From: an uncultured Paracoccaceae bacterium
GTDB lineage: Bacteria > Pseudomonadota > Alphaproteobacteria > Rhodobacterales > Rhodobacteraceae
Direction: 5' to 3'
DNA length: 64,000 nt
Assembly: GCA_947500135.1 (NCBI GenBank)
Contig: CANMQX010000003.1
Span: forward strand, 493,312 to 557,311
Both the position numbers and the translations under genes were made by a program. Below, piece after piece: positions 16,371-25,162 of this stretch (position 1 is its first letter; the number at the start of each line of letters is the position of its first letter). The notes under the pieces were generated by a model. That model made no database searches, was not told the origin of the DNA, and saw nothing but the letters and a program-made list of their open reading frames with translations.

Positions 16371-17162
16371 TCAGAGCATCAAAGGTTTACGCCCTGATTG
16401 GCTCAATAACCAGCAATCCCGACCTTCGAAAACTGCTGGGATCAGGGGACAACCGTAGCCTGCGCCGCCATCCAGATTGACCCGGTTGCCGTGGTGCTGC
16501 GGATGATCCAGTGCGGTGTGGCCATGCACAATCAACTTGCCGTAATCGATGCGGCTTTCCAGAAAACCTTCCCGGATCCAGATCAGGTCCTCAGGGTCTT
16601 GCCACTCCAAGGGCAATTCCATCCGCAGGCCCGCATGGACGAAGATCAGATCATCGGTCTGGTGCAGCAATGGCAATGCTTCAAGAAAAGCCAGATGGGC
16701 CTCTGGCACGGCTTCCTGCGCGCGCGCAGACAGCGACTGTGCATCAATCCAGCCCGTCGACCCCTCAAAATGGGCCAGCCATTCCAGCCCATCCGGTTGA
16801 TCTTTCGGGGCCAGATGCATGACGCCTTCTATCCCATAGGATTTGAGCGTTGCATCGCCCCCTAATCGCGGGTTTAGCCAGCTGATCCCGGAACGCACCC
16901 GCGGATCATGCTGGGTTGCGTTGCGCACAAAGTTACAAAATAGCCGGTCGTGATTGCCCTTGATGAAGGTCCAGTTGCGACCGGCATCCCGGCCCGCGAT
17001 CAGCGTTTCGATCACGGCCCGGCTATCCGGCCCGCGATCTGTATAATCCCCCAGAAAGACAATTTCAGCATCCGGGCCGCCATCAGCCGCGATCAGTGAC
17101 AGCGCCTGATCCAGCATGGCCTTCTGGCCATGAATATCACCAATAGCGTAGATCGGGTGCAT
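16371..17162 (-). CDS. Metallophosphoesterase (PPP-type serine/threonine phosphatase-like)
   Basis: A 263-residue protein with the calcineurin-like metal site in order: GDIHG near residue 8, GDYTDRGPDS near 38, GNHD near 70, and HGHT near 215. This arrangement is that of PPP-family bacterial phosphatases and diadenosine-tetraphosphatase-like enzymes; substrate cannot be told apart by sequence. The ATG at 17162 lies 15 bases after the serA stop, with AGG about ten bases upstream; a TTG at 17180 would overlap serA by one codon. It probably forms the tail of the serC-serA transcript, though no role in serine synthesis is implied. Confidence 0.87.
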   Translation of the reverse strand: MHPIYAIGDIHGQKAMLDQALSLIAADGGPDAEIVFLGDYTDRGPDSRAVIETLIAGRDAGRNWTFIKGNHDRLFCNFVRNATQHDPRVRSGISWLNPRLGGDATLKSYGIEGVMHLAPKDQPDGLEWLAHFEGSTGWIDAQSLSARAQEAVPEAHLAFLEALPLLHQTDDLIFVHAGLRMELPLEWQDPEDLIWIREGFLESRIDYGKLIVHGHTALDHPQHHGNRVNLDGGAGYGCPLIPAVFEGRDCWLLSQSGRKPLML

Positions 17163-17176
17163 CAGATGACCTGCAA

Positions 17177-18769
17177 TCAAACGTCAAACGACAATGGTTT
17201 GACCTGCTGGAACATCCCTGTTGCCTCCAATGCGGCGAGTGCCGGGGCAGGCACCGCCTCATCGACATAAAGCAAGGCAATCGCCTCGCCTTTTGCTGCG
17301 GCCCGGCCAAGGGTAAAGTTGGCGATATTGACGTTGTTTTCGCCCATGGTCATGCCCAATGTGCCAATGATGCCAGGGACATCTTCGTTGGTGGTATAGA
17401 TCATGTGTTCGCCGATCTCTGCGTCGATATTGATACCTTTGATCTGGATAAAACGCGGCTTGCCATCACTGAAGACCGTGCCAGCGATGGACCGTTCACG
17501 CTGTGCGGTGACAACGGTGACTTTGACGTAGCCTTCAAACGCGCCTGATTGATCCTGCTTTGTCGTGGAAATCTTGACCCCGCGTTCCTTGGCGATCACC
17601 GGGGCGGAGACCATGTTTACATCCGGGTTGGTGGCTTTCATGATCCCGGCGACCGCTGCTGCTGTCAAAGCCTTGAGGTTCATTTCGCTGGCTTCACCGT
17701 CAAACAGGATGTTGATGGCCTTGATCGGCTCATCCGTCATCTGGCCGATGAAGTTGCCCAGATGACCGGAGAGTTTGATCCATGGTCCCATGATCTTGGC
17801 CTCTTCGGCGGTGACCGATGGCATGTTCAGCGCGTTCTGCACCGCACCCGTCAGCAGGTAATCGGACATCTGTTCGGCCACCTGCAAGGCCACGTTTTCC
17901 TGCGCCTCGGTTGTGGCCGCGCCCAGATGTGGGGTGACGACGACATTGGGCAGGTTGAAAAGCGGGTTCTCCTTGGCCGGTTCTTCGGCGAACACATCAA
18001 AGGCGGCCCCGGCGACATGGTCGGATTCTAATAGGTCGGCCAATGCGGCCTCATCCACCAGCCCACCGCGGGCGCAATTGATGATGCGCACGCCTTTCTT
18101 GGTCTTGGCAAGGTTTTCGGCGCTGAGGATATTGGCTGTCTCAGTCGTGTAGGGGACATGCAGGGTGATGAAATCGGCGCGGGCGAGGAGCTGGTCCAGA
18201 TCCACCTTTTCAACGCCAATTTCTGTCGCGCGTTCTTCTGACAGGAACGGATCCATGGCGATGACCTTCATCTTCAGACCACGGGCGCGATCACAGACGA
18301 TGGAGCCGATATTGCCCGCGCCGATGACACCCAAGGTCTTGCCCGTCAGTTCGACCCCCATGAATTTCGATTTTTCCCATTTGCCCGCATGGGTGGATGC
18401 GCTGGCTTCGGGGATCTGACGGGCGACGGCGAACATCATCGCAATGGCATGTTCGGCTGTGGTGATCATGTTGCCAAAGGGCGTGTTCATCACGATGACG
18501 CCTTTGCGCGATGCGGCGTCCTTGTCGATATTATCAGTGCCGATCCCGGCGCGACCGATGACCTTGAGGTTTTCGGCTGCCGCGATGATCTTTTCAGTGG
18601 CTTTGGTGGCCGACCTGATGGCAAGGCCGTCATATTGGCCGATCACCTTCTGCAGGGCGAGTTTGTCCTTGCCAAGGTCTGGCTGGAAGTCAACGTCAAT
18701 GCCACGATCCTTGAAGATCTGCACAGCAGCGGGTGAGAGTTTGTCAGAGATGAGTACTTTGGGGGCCAT
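17177..18769 (-). CDS. serA: D-3-phosphoglycerate dehydrogenase
   Basis: SerA oxidises 3-phosphoglycerate to 3-phosphohydroxypyruvate, the first step of serine synthesis. The 530-residue protein is the long form: substrate domain, NAD-binding Rossmann domain with GVIGAGNIG near residue 145, catalytic segments NCARGGLVDE and HLGAATTEAQ, an intervening domain from about 320, and a C-terminal ACT domain (about 455-530) normally used for serine feedback. A strong AAGGAG precedes the ATG by eight bases. It lies 61 bases after serC, with a perfect palindrome in the gap. Expression is probably set by the leader upstream of serC. Confidence 0.96.
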   Translation of the reverse strand: MAPKVLISDKLSPAAVQIFKDRGIDVDFQPDLGKDKLALQKVIGQYDGLAIRSATKATEKIIAAAENLKVIGRAGIGTDNIDKDAASRKGVIVMNTPFGNMITTAEHAIAMMFAVARQIPEASASTHAGKWEKSKFMGVELTGKTLGVIGAGNIGSIVCDRARGLKMKVIAMDPFLSEERATEIGVEKVDLDQLLARADFITLHVPYTTETANILSAENLAKTKKGVRIINCARGGLVDEAALADLLESDHVAGAAFDVFAEEPAKENPLFNLPNVVVTPHLGAATTEAQENVALQVAEQMSDYLLTGAVQNALNMPSVTAEEAKIMGPWIKLSGHLGNFIGQMTDEPIKAINILFDGEASEMNLKALTAAAVAGIMKATNPDVNMVSAPVIAKERGVKISTTKQDQSGAFEGYVKVTVVTAQRERSIAGTVFSDGKPRFIQIKGINIDAEIGEHMIYTTNEDVPGIIGTLGMTMGENNVNIANFTLGRAAAKGEAIALLYVDEAVPAPALAALEATGMFQQVKPLSFDV

Positions 18770-18808
18770 AATCGCCGCTCCTTAATAATGTCGCAAGAGA
18801 GAGGGGAG

Positions 18809-18834
18809 GTAAGATGGGTTTAAACCCATCTTAC
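18809..18834. repeat. Perfect 26-base palindrome between serC and serA
   Basis: The sequence starting GTAAGATGGGTTT reads as a perfect 13+13 palindrome with no spacer and includes the serC stop codon. As DNA it could be a dyad-symmetric protein site; as RNA it could fold with a minimal loop. No T-run follows, so it is not a classical terminator. ATGGGTTTAAACCCAT-like palindromes may be dispersed repeats in related genomes; only one copy was seen in this window. Confidence 0.75.
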
Positions 18835-19970
18835 ACTGAAACTTCTGTTTCGAATGCCCAGGTCAGCCATGGCAGCATTGCTTCGATATCAGAGGTCTCG
18901 ACCGTGGCACCGCACCAGATCCGCAGGCCAGCGGGTGCATCCCGATAAGCGCCAATATCCAGCGCGATCCCTTCGGCCTCCAGCCGTTTGGCCACGGCTT
19001 TGGCGAAGGCGGCACCGTCCGTGATACGGTCATCGGTGAATTTCAAACAGACAGAGGTATTTGACCGCGTCGCCGGATCATTTGCCAGATTGTCGATCCA
19101 GTCATGCGCCGCGCAAAAATGCCAGATCGCCTGCGCATTGGCATTGGCCCGGTGCATCAGCGCATCAAGCCCGCCGATGGACCGTCCCCATTTCAGGGCG
19201 ACTAGATAATCCTCAACCGCCAGCATGGAAGGGGTGTTGATCGTGGCGCCCTGGAAAATCCCTTCGATCAGTTTGCCGCCCTTTGTCAGGCGGAAAATCT
19301 TGGGCAGGGGCCATGGCGGTGTGTAGTTTTCAAGTCGTTCCACCGCGCGGGGTGACAGGATCAGCATGCCATGTGCGGCCTCGCCCCCCATCACCTTCTG
19401 CCAGGAGAACGTGGTTACATCCAGTTTGTCCCATGGCAGGTCCTGCGCAAAGGCGGCGGATGTTGCGTCGCAAAGCGTCAGCCCGGCCCGGTCAGCGGGG
19501 ATCACATCGCCTGATGGCATCCGCACGCCGGATGTGGTGCCGTTCCATGTAAAACAGACATCATTGTCATAGTTCAGCGCGGCCATATCGACGATCTGAC
19601 CGTAGTCAGCCGTGTGAACGGTCGCGTCGATCTTTAGCTGTTTGACCACATCGGTCACCCAGCCTGCGCCAAAGCTTTCCCAAGCGACCATCTGCGCCGG
19701 GCGTTCGCCCAACAGCGACCACATGGCCATTTCAAAGGCGCCTGTGTCAGAGGCTGGGACAATACCGATGCGATAATCCGCCGGAATGCCCAGCACCTCG
19801 CGGGTCAGGTCAATGGTCTCGGCCAGTTTGGCCTTGCCAACCGCAGCCCGATGCGATCGGCCCAATGCGGCATCGCTGAGTGCATCCAATGTCCAGATAG
19901 GGGGTTTGGCACAGGGGCCAGACGAAAAACGCGGATTAGCCGGCCGCGCTGCCGGTTTGGTAGTTACCAT
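18831..19970 (-). CDS. serC: Phosphoserine aminotransferase
   Basis: SerC is a PLP enzyme converting 3-phosphohydroxypyruvate and glutamate to phosphoserine and 2-oxoglutarate. The 379-residue protein has the Lys-containing [15 protein letters not shown] segment that binds the cofactor, the N-terminal [13 protein letters not shown] segment, and [12 protein letters not shown]. This is the alphaproteobacterial/archaeal-type SerC. ATG 19970 is chosen because GAGGAT lies eight bases upstream; the longer in-frame reading to 20054 runs through the structured leader. It heads the serC-serA operon. No serB is present in the window. Confidence 0.94.
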   Translation of the reverse strand: MVTTKPAARPANPRFSSGPCAKPPIWTLDALSDAALGRSHRAAVGKAKLAETIDLTREVLGIPADYRIGIVPASDTGAFEMAMWSLLGERPAQMVAWESFGAGWVTDVVKQLKIDATVHTADYGQIVDMAALNYDNDVCFTWNGTTSGVRMPSGDVIPADRAGLTLCDATSAAFAQDLPWDKLDVTTFSWQKVMGGEAAHGMLILSPRAVERLENYTPPWPLPKIFRLTKGGKLIEGIFQGATINTPSMLAVEDYLVALKWGRSIGGLDALMHRANANAQAIWHFCAAHDWIDNLANDPATRSNTSVCLKFTDDRITDGAAFAKAVAKRLEAEGIALDIGAYRDAPAGLRIWCGATVETSDIEAMLPWLTWAFETEVSV

Positions 19971-19994
19971 CAGTGGTATCCTCACAGATATGCG

Positions 19995-20029
19995 CCCTTC
20001 GTTGGGGAAGGGTGTCCCACCGCCGGACA
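19995..20029 (-). ncRNA. serC-type leader RNA (two adjacent hairpins)
   Basis: Immediately upstream of the serC ribosome site the transcript can form two neighbouring hairpins. The first is TGTCC/GGACA with a seven-base loop (20029-20013); the second is CCCTTC/GAAGGG with a six-base loop (20012-19995). Position and layout fit the serC RNA motif described from alphaproteobacteria ahead of serC-serA operons. The match is from memory of that motif, not a covariance-model result. It probably controls the operon by attenuation or ribosome-site exposure. Confidence 0.6.
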
Positions 20030-20210
20030 TACGGAACCCCGTTGGAAACAGCAACCGGCAAAGGGAAGCGCGATGAAGGCTAATGTCGCCGTTTGCAGAA
20101 TGACGCAGGAACGCATGTTTCCGATAGGCGCAAATCTGACCTCAGGTGACCGTGGCTTGTTCCGGGTGTTATGCGAAAAACAATGAAATTCAGCGGCGCT
20201 TCAACATGCG

Positions 20211-20236
20211 TGCCAAACGGTCACTCGCGTTTGGCA
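20211..20236 (-). terminator. Stem-loop over the stop codon of the PIG-L gene
   Basis: TGCCAAACG at 20211-20219 and CGTTTGGCA at 20228-20236 form a nine-base-pair stem with an eight-base loop that contains the stop codon. No T-run follows on the minus strand, so it may stabilise the 3' end or terminate only weakly. Confidence 0.4.
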
Positions 20237-22560
20237 AGCAGGTTTGCCAGCAGTCTGAATGCACCCGGGGCCAATTTCTCCATCTGATGGTGCAGGATCA
20301 GCGAGCTATGTATGTGGCGCCCTTGTGCGACATCGGCTGACAAGAGTGCCCCGCGCAGCGGTGCCTCGTCAGGGTCGTTCATTTCAAGCAGCGCTGTGTA
20401 GGTCGCGTCCCAGTCTTTGGCGAAATAGAGCCCGCGTTCCTTGTGCCAGCCATCCCAATCCTCGGGCCCGATCTGGTTGGGGTGGTTCAGGATTGGATGA
20501 TCGGGTGCCAGATGGGTCACTTGCGCCGTTTCATCCGTCACCCGCCAGCGCAGTGATGGTTGCCCAATCTCAAGCTTGTGTGGTGGCGTGGTATCCGGAT
20601 CCCAGTTATCCCACGGGCGGTGATAAAGCGTGATGAGCGTGCCGCCCTGTCGTGCCCATCTGTGAAGGCGGGGCATGGCCTCGACCAGTCCGGGGCGGGA
20701 TTTCATAGCGAAGATACCAATCAAGATTGTATCAAAGGTTGCCAGCTCTGTTTCCGTTAGCGCTGCCTCGGACAGGTCAGTGACCTTGACCCCCAGACGC
20801 GTCAGCCAATCACCGACCCGATCATTGCCACCGCCGATATAGCCGACATTTACGTCGGGCAATTTGGCATCCACGACGCATATCCGTGCCACGGCTGGGC
20901 TGGCTAAGGCCCGCGCCGCGACATGACCATGTATGATGTGATGGACACTGTCGGCGGGTTTGCCATCTAGGATGAGTGCCACATCATAGGTTCCCTTGGC
21001 TGTGTCTTCAGGGATGGTGACGACAAATCCTGCGTCCGTTTGATGCACTGCCCAACCATCGGGAGCCTGCAATGCGGGCTGTGCCCCAACGGGAGAGATT
21101 GCATTGACCGCAATCGTCACCTCGCGACGGTCGCTTGCAAGATTGATCACGTCGGCCATTGGTGAGAGTGAGGCAGATCGCTGTGGGCTGACAACGGGTG
21201 TAACCTCAAACGGGAGAGCGACGGTCGTATCAACACCATTCACTGAAAGTTTCACATCGATGCAAGGCGCCTCCGGCTGACCGGGTCGGTAGATCGCTGG
21301 GTAGGGGTCAGTAGTCACAGCATCAGGTTTGAGGGTAATTGCTTCGCCGTCTATAACCCAAGCGGATGGCAGGTTTGGGGTGAGGGAGACACTGCCAACC
21401 TCTGTTGCGACTTCCGAGTACCACCGCGTTTTGTCACTTGGATGCAGCATATCTTGCGATAATGCCGCCCGTGCTTTGACCCCTGCTGCCAGATGGATGA
21501 CATGGGATAGCTGCTGCTCTTTCCGGGTGAGCTTATGCCCGATTGCGGTCAGCAGATCTGGTGGACAGCTTGCCGTCGCGTTTCGCAACGCCAGCAGCGC
21601 GGCGCAGGCATGCTCCAAGATTTTTGGCGTGTCCGGGAATGCGGCGATGGCCGCGTCACAGGCATCTTGTGCAGCCTTTGCATCGGGAAGGTCAAGATCG
21701 CGCAAGTTTTGCGTCAGGCCGGACGTCACCTTCAGATCTGGCCCAGCAACATGCGATTGCACAAGGTGAAGTGGAAAATCCCGTTCTTCGCCAGTGGCGA
21801 TCCAACGCCCCATCCCTTGCGTAGCGTGCATGACGCGGCTTTGCTGCCCTAAATGTTCATAGGTCCAGCCCGTGACGGGATCGCGGCCAGAGGCCGGAAA
21901 TGTCAGCGTCGCCGCTGGCGGCGGAAGATCGTCATCATACGATTGACCTGCGCCGGACCAGGCGGGCAAATACATCTTTTGAACTTGCCAAGCGGGCAAT
22001 GTGCTGCCGTCAAAACCGGCATCTGCGGCCAAGTCCATAACGGCATGGGCGGCTTCGGTCATGGCCCGATGGTGGCCATGCTGGCCGGGCACATCCAGAA
22101 AGGTTGGGCAAATGATGTCGGGTTTTTCGGTCCGGATGATATCGACGAACCGGACCAGCGTCCGCTCGCGGCCCCATTTGGACAATGTTTCGTCGCCGGA
22201 TTTGGAAAAGCCAAAGTCAAATATCGTGTCTTTGGGGCTGACCGACAGCCAATACATTCGCAAGTCGAGCCTGTCGCATGCGGCCTCCATCTCGGCCGTA
22301 CGCAAAACGCCAAGCGCTTCGGTGGTTTCTGTTCCGATATCGTTTTGCCCCCCTTCGCCACGGGTAGAGCAGGCATATGAAATGTCGATCCCGTCCCGAA
22401 ACCGCATTGCGGCCAGCATTGCAGAGATCTCATCGTCGGGATGTGCGCCTGTGTTCATGAATGACACGGTTGACTTCAGGGCCGTCAACGCCTGCCAAAG
22501 CGCCACAATCCGCGGGCGGTCTCGTTCTGCGGAAATCCGTGATTGATCAGTAAGCGGCAT
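20221..22560 (-). CDS. PIG-L family deacetylase with C-terminal extension
   Basis: A 779-residue protein. The N-terminal 270 residues are a PIG-L/LmbE zinc-dependent N-deacetylase domain: the metal motif AHPDDE near 39-44, STRGEGGQND, and the HGHHRAM histidines. The rest is a long extension: a helical part, beta-rich domains (about 380-560), and a last 200 residues with DVNVGYIGGGNDRVGDWL and TLITLYHRPWDNW, resembling a class I amidotransferase or ThuA-like fold. The family normally removes acetyl groups from N-acetylglucosamine-type sugars. It follows the ROK regulator gene by 12 bases and faces the sugar importer operon, so it probably acts on the imported compound. Four times longer than minimal PIG-L enzymes. 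Confidence 0.85.
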   Translation of the reverse strand: MPLTDQSRISAERDRPRIVALWQALTALKSTVSFMNTGAHPDDEISAMLAAMRFRDGIDISYACSTRGEGGQNDIGTETTEALGVLRTAEMEAACDRLDLRMYWLSVSPKDTIFDFGFSKSGDETLSKWGRERTLVRFVDIIRTEKPDIICPTFLDVPGQHGHHRAMTEAAHAVMDLAADAGFDGSTLPAWQVQKMYLPAWSGAGQSYDDDLPPPAATLTFPASGRDPVTGWTYEHLGQQSRVMHATQGMGRWIATGEERDFPLHLVQSHVAGPDLKVTSGLTQNLRDLDLPDAKAAQDACDAAIAAFPDTPKILEHACAALLALRNATASCPPDLLTAIGHKLTRKEQQLSHVIHLAAGVKARAALSQDMLHPSDKTRWYSEVATEVGSVSLTPNLPSAWVIDGEAITLKPDAVTTDPYPAIYRPGQPEAPCIDVKLSVNGVDTTVALPFEVTPVVSPQRSASLSPMADVINLASDRREVTIAVNAISPVGAQPALQAPDGWAVHQTDAGFVVTIPEDTAKGTYDVALILDGKPADSVHHIIHGHVAARALASPAVARICVVDAKLPDVNVGYIGGGNDRVGDWLTRLGVKVTDLSEAALTETELATFDTILIGIFAMKSRPGLVEAMPRLHRWARQGGTLITLYHRPWDNWDPDTTPPHKLEIGQPSLRWRVTDETAQVTHLAPDHPILNHPNQIGPEDWDGWHKERGLYFAKDWDATYTALLEMNDPDEAPLRGALLSADVAQGRHIHSSLILHHQMEKLAPGAFRLLANLLAKRE

Positions 22561-22572
22561 GGATCACGTCCT

Positions 22573-23739
22573 TTAATGTGCGTGCGATAGCGGTGCGGTC
22601 AGCGCACGGTTGAGGATAAGGGCAGCGGCCCCCAGCGTCGCTGTCATTCGTCCAGACGCCCCCTGTATCAGGCGTGGATGCGGTGCATGTGGTCGGTTGG
22701 AAACGGATAGGTCCGGTAGTGGCGTGTTTGCGACGAAATGTTCCAGAATGCCGTTGGGCATTGCCCCACCCAGCACAACTGTTTGTGGGTCAAACAGGTT
22801 TTCGACAATCGCAACAGCGTGCCCCAGCGCATCACAGGCTGTGTCCAGCCATGTCATCAGCGCCGCGTTCTTTTGTTCAAAAAGCTGGTCCAGCGCGTCG
22901 ATGTCGTGAACGTCCAGTTCTGCGGCCAGTAAATGGCGTTGGACGGACTGGCGGCTTACAGCGTCTTCCAGTTTGGCATGTGGTCCGGGTACCGGGATGT
23001 GCCCAATCTCGCCCGCATTGCCGTAAGCACCGCGCACCAGCTGCCCGCCATGGATCAGCCCGAGCCCCAGCCCGGCTCCAAAATAGAGATATGCATAGGA
23101 GTTCATCTCTTGTGCGGCGCCGGTGATCCGTTCAGCCATTGCGGCGGCGTTGGCGTCATTGCTGAGTACAACCGGCAGTTCGATCGCTTTGGAAAACAGG
23201 GCCGCGGCGTCAACTTCCTGCCAACCAGTGAGGTCTGTGCCCATGCCCGCGATCCCTGTCAGCCCGAATGGTCCTGGCATCACAATCCCTGCCCCCAGCA
23301 TCCGCCCCCGCGCCCGTGGCACTTGATCCAAGGCGTGGGCGTAAACGGCGGTGACGTGATCGAGCACGATGTCGGGATCCGTTCGTGCCAACGCTACCCG
23401 TTCCGTCGTTACTGCCCGTCCCGTAAGATCGAGCAGGGCTGCAAAGACCGCATCCGGTCGCACCTCAACCCCCAGTGCGTATCCACCTTCCGGCTTTAGT
23501 GCGTATTGGATTGCTGGCTGCCCGCGTCCGGCGCTGAGCCGCCCCTTTTCGATCAGCATCCCATCATCCGACAGTTCTGCGATGATATTGCTGACCGTTT
23601 GCGTGGTCAGCGCTAGCGCTCGGGCGATTTCAGCCCGCCCAATTGCTCCGGCCAAATGGACCTGCCCCAGCACCGCCTGTCTGTTGCGGTGTCTGGACCG
23701 TTCGGCGTTGCTGCCTTGTTGGAGCGGAGTGGAAATCAT
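22573..23739 (-). CDS. ROK-family transcriptional regulator
   Basis: A 388-residue NagC/XylR-type regulator. An N-terminal winged helix (GRAEIARALALTTQTVSNII, about 35-55) precedes a ROK sugar-kinase-like domain with MPGPFGLTGI, LSNDANAAAMAE and GAYGNAGEIGHIPV. The zinc motif CxCGxxGCxE that usually follows EIGH in ROK proteins is absent here, the chain continuing PGPHAKLEDAVSRQ. It is divergent from the importer operon, with a palindrome between them. It probably represses that operon until a sugar or sugar phosphate binds, and shares a transcript with the PIG-L gene. Confidence 0.9.
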   Translation of the reverse strand: MISTPLQQGSNAERSRHRNRQAVLGQVHLAGAIGRAEIARALALTTQTVSNIIAELSDDGMLIEKGRLSAGRGQPAIQYALKPEGGYALGVEVRPDAVFAALLDLTGRAVTTERVALARTDPDIVLDHVTAVYAHALDQVPRARGRMLGAGIVMPGPFGLTGIAGMGTDLTGWQEVDAAALFSKAIELPVVLSNDANAAAMAERITGAAQEMNSYAYLYFGAGLGLGLIHGGQLVRGAYGNAGEIGHIPVPGPHAKLEDAVSRQSVQRHLLAAELDVHDIDALDQLFEQKNAALMTWLDTACDALGHAVAIVENLFDPQTVVLGGAMPNGILEHFVANTPLPDLSVSNRPHAPHPRLIQGASGRMTATLGAAALILNRALTAPLSHAH

Positions 23740-23755
23740 AAAAATGGATTAACTC

Positions 23756-23769
23756 AATTCAATTGAATT
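23756..23769. promoter_or_regulatory. Palindrome in divergent promoter region, candidate ROK operator
   Basis: AATTCAATTGAATT is a perfect 14-base palindrome 17 bases from the ROK start codon and about 70 bases before the binding-protein gene. It sits in an AT-rich stretch that should carry both promoters. Assignment to the ROK protein rests on position only. Confidence 0.5.
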
Positions 23770-23841
23770 ATCAATCAAGTTGCGTTAACCCTAGGTCATA
23801 AGCCCGATAACGGGCCACCACGCCACCATGGGAGAATGACG

Positions 23842-25101
23842 ATGAACGCATATTTGAAAGGTCTGGCCCTTGCCGGGCTTACATCCTCTGCCGCGCTGTT
23901 TGCCAGCGCCGCCAGCGCCGTCGAAATTGAATACTGGCAGTATTTCTTTGACGCCCGTGTTGAGGCGATGGAGACGCTGATCGCTAATTTTGAGGCTGCG
24001 AACCCCGATATCACCGTCACCATGACCCATTTCCCCTATGCCGATTACCGCACCAAAGTTGCGGCTGCGATTCCGGCGGGTGAGGGTCCTGACGTTGTGC
24101 AGCTGTTTTATGGTTGGTTGAACGACTATGTAGAGGCCGAGTTGATCCAACCGCTGCCTGCCGACACGTTCCCAGCAGCCCAGATTGACGCAGATTTCTT
24201 CCCGATGGTTCAGGCCATGAAGGATGGCGACAACTACTGGGCCCTGCCAACTGCCGTCCGCTCGCTGGCCCTGTTCTATAATGAACGCCTGTTTGAAGAG
24301 GCCGGGATCGAAAGCCCGCCAGAAACGCTGGATGAGTTGATGGCAACCGCCGCAGCCATGACCAAGCTGGATGGTGCTGGCAATATCACGCAGGTCGGTA
24401 TCACAGCAGGTATGACTGCGCAGGATCACCATTGGTGGCGTGAAGGGCTGGTGCGTCAGTTTGGTGGTGATCCCTACGTCGATGATTATCAGACAGTGAA
24501 TTACAACACAGATGCCGGTGCTGCAGCGTTGGGTTTTTACACCGATATGTTCCTTGGCGATCCACCTGTCACCGCCATTGGCTTTATGGATGAACCGCAG
24601 GCCGCGTTTAAGGCCGGTCGTGCGGGCATGCATATTGATGGGTCATTCCGCATCGGGTCGCTGAACGGGACGCGCGGCCTGAAATGGGGGGTCACGGAAT
24701 TGCCCGCCAATGCTGATGGCACGCGGTCGAACTATTCGTCTTACTGGGTGAACGCGATTACCACGAAGGCCGAGGGCGAAAAATACGACGCATCCGTGAA
24801 GTTCATGCAATATATCACCTCTGACGAGGCGATGCAGATCTGGCTGGATACCGTCGGTGAATTGCCTGCAAAACCATCGGTTGGCATGACCGAAGCGAAT
24901 GCGAATGATGAAACCTTTGGCCCGTTCATCCGGGGCCTTGCCTATGCCAACACCACCAAATTCGCCAACGAGTCCGGTCAGCGCCAACTGATGGTGGAAA
25001 TGGTCGAACGTATTCAGCTGGAAGGCATGGATCCTGCCGAAAGCTTGGCTATCGCTGCCGAGGCCGAGCAGAAACTGCTTGACGACTACTACGCCGAATA
25101 A
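23842..25101 (+). CDS. ABC sugar transporter, periplasmic binding protein
   Basis: A 419-residue extracellular solute-binding protein of the maltose-binding/UgpB-like family (cluster 1). The signal peptide ends near SAASA; the mature domain begins VEIEYWQYFFDARVEAM and has FPYADYRTKVAAAIPAGEGPDVVQLFYGW. The GGGAGA ribosome site fits the second ATG (23842) rather than the first at 23836. It opens the importer operon and is followed by a hairpin with a T-run, a common arrangement that makes the binding protein more abundant than the permeases. Substrate is unknown; the neighbouring deacetylase, lyase and kinase point to an acylated sugar conjugate. Confidence 0.92.
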   Translation: MNAYLKGLALAGLTSSAALFASAASAVEIEYWQYFFDARVEAMETLIANFEAANPDITVTMTHFPYADYRTKVAAAIPAGEGPDVVQLFYGWLNDYVEAELIQPLPADTFPAAQIDADFFPMVQAMKDGDNYWALPTAVRSLALFYNERLFEEAGIESPPETLDELMATAAAMTKLDGAGNITQVGITAGMTAQDHHWWREGLVRQFGGDPYVDDYQTVNYNTDAGAAALGFYTDMFLGDPPVTAIGFMDEPQAAFKAGRAGMHIDGSFRIGSLNGTRGLKWGVTELPANADGTRSNYSSYWVNAITTKAEGEKYDASVKFMQYITSDEAMQIWLDTVGELPAKPSVGMTEANANDETFGPFIRGLAYANTTKFANESGQRQLMVEMVERIQLEGMDPAESLAIAAEAEQKLLDDYYAE

Positions 25102-25111
25102 GCAACGACCT

Positions 25112-25147
25112 GCCGTCCCGGATCTCCCGCCGGGGCGGCGTTTTCTT
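25112..25147 (+). terminator. Attenuator-type hairpin after the binding-protein gene
   Basis: GCCGTCCCGG (25112-25121) pairs with CCGGGGCGGC (25130-25139), ten pairs including one G-U, with an eight-base loop, followed by TTTTCTT. It lies between the binding protein and the first permease and probably stops part of the transcription. Confidence 0.75.
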
Positions 25148-25162
25148 CGTCAAGGGCGTGTG

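Noticed and set aside
20146..20224. Distant complementary octamers GTGACCGT and ACGGTCAC
   Set aside because: The 60-base separation and competing, stronger stem at 20211-20236 make a functional pairing unlikely.
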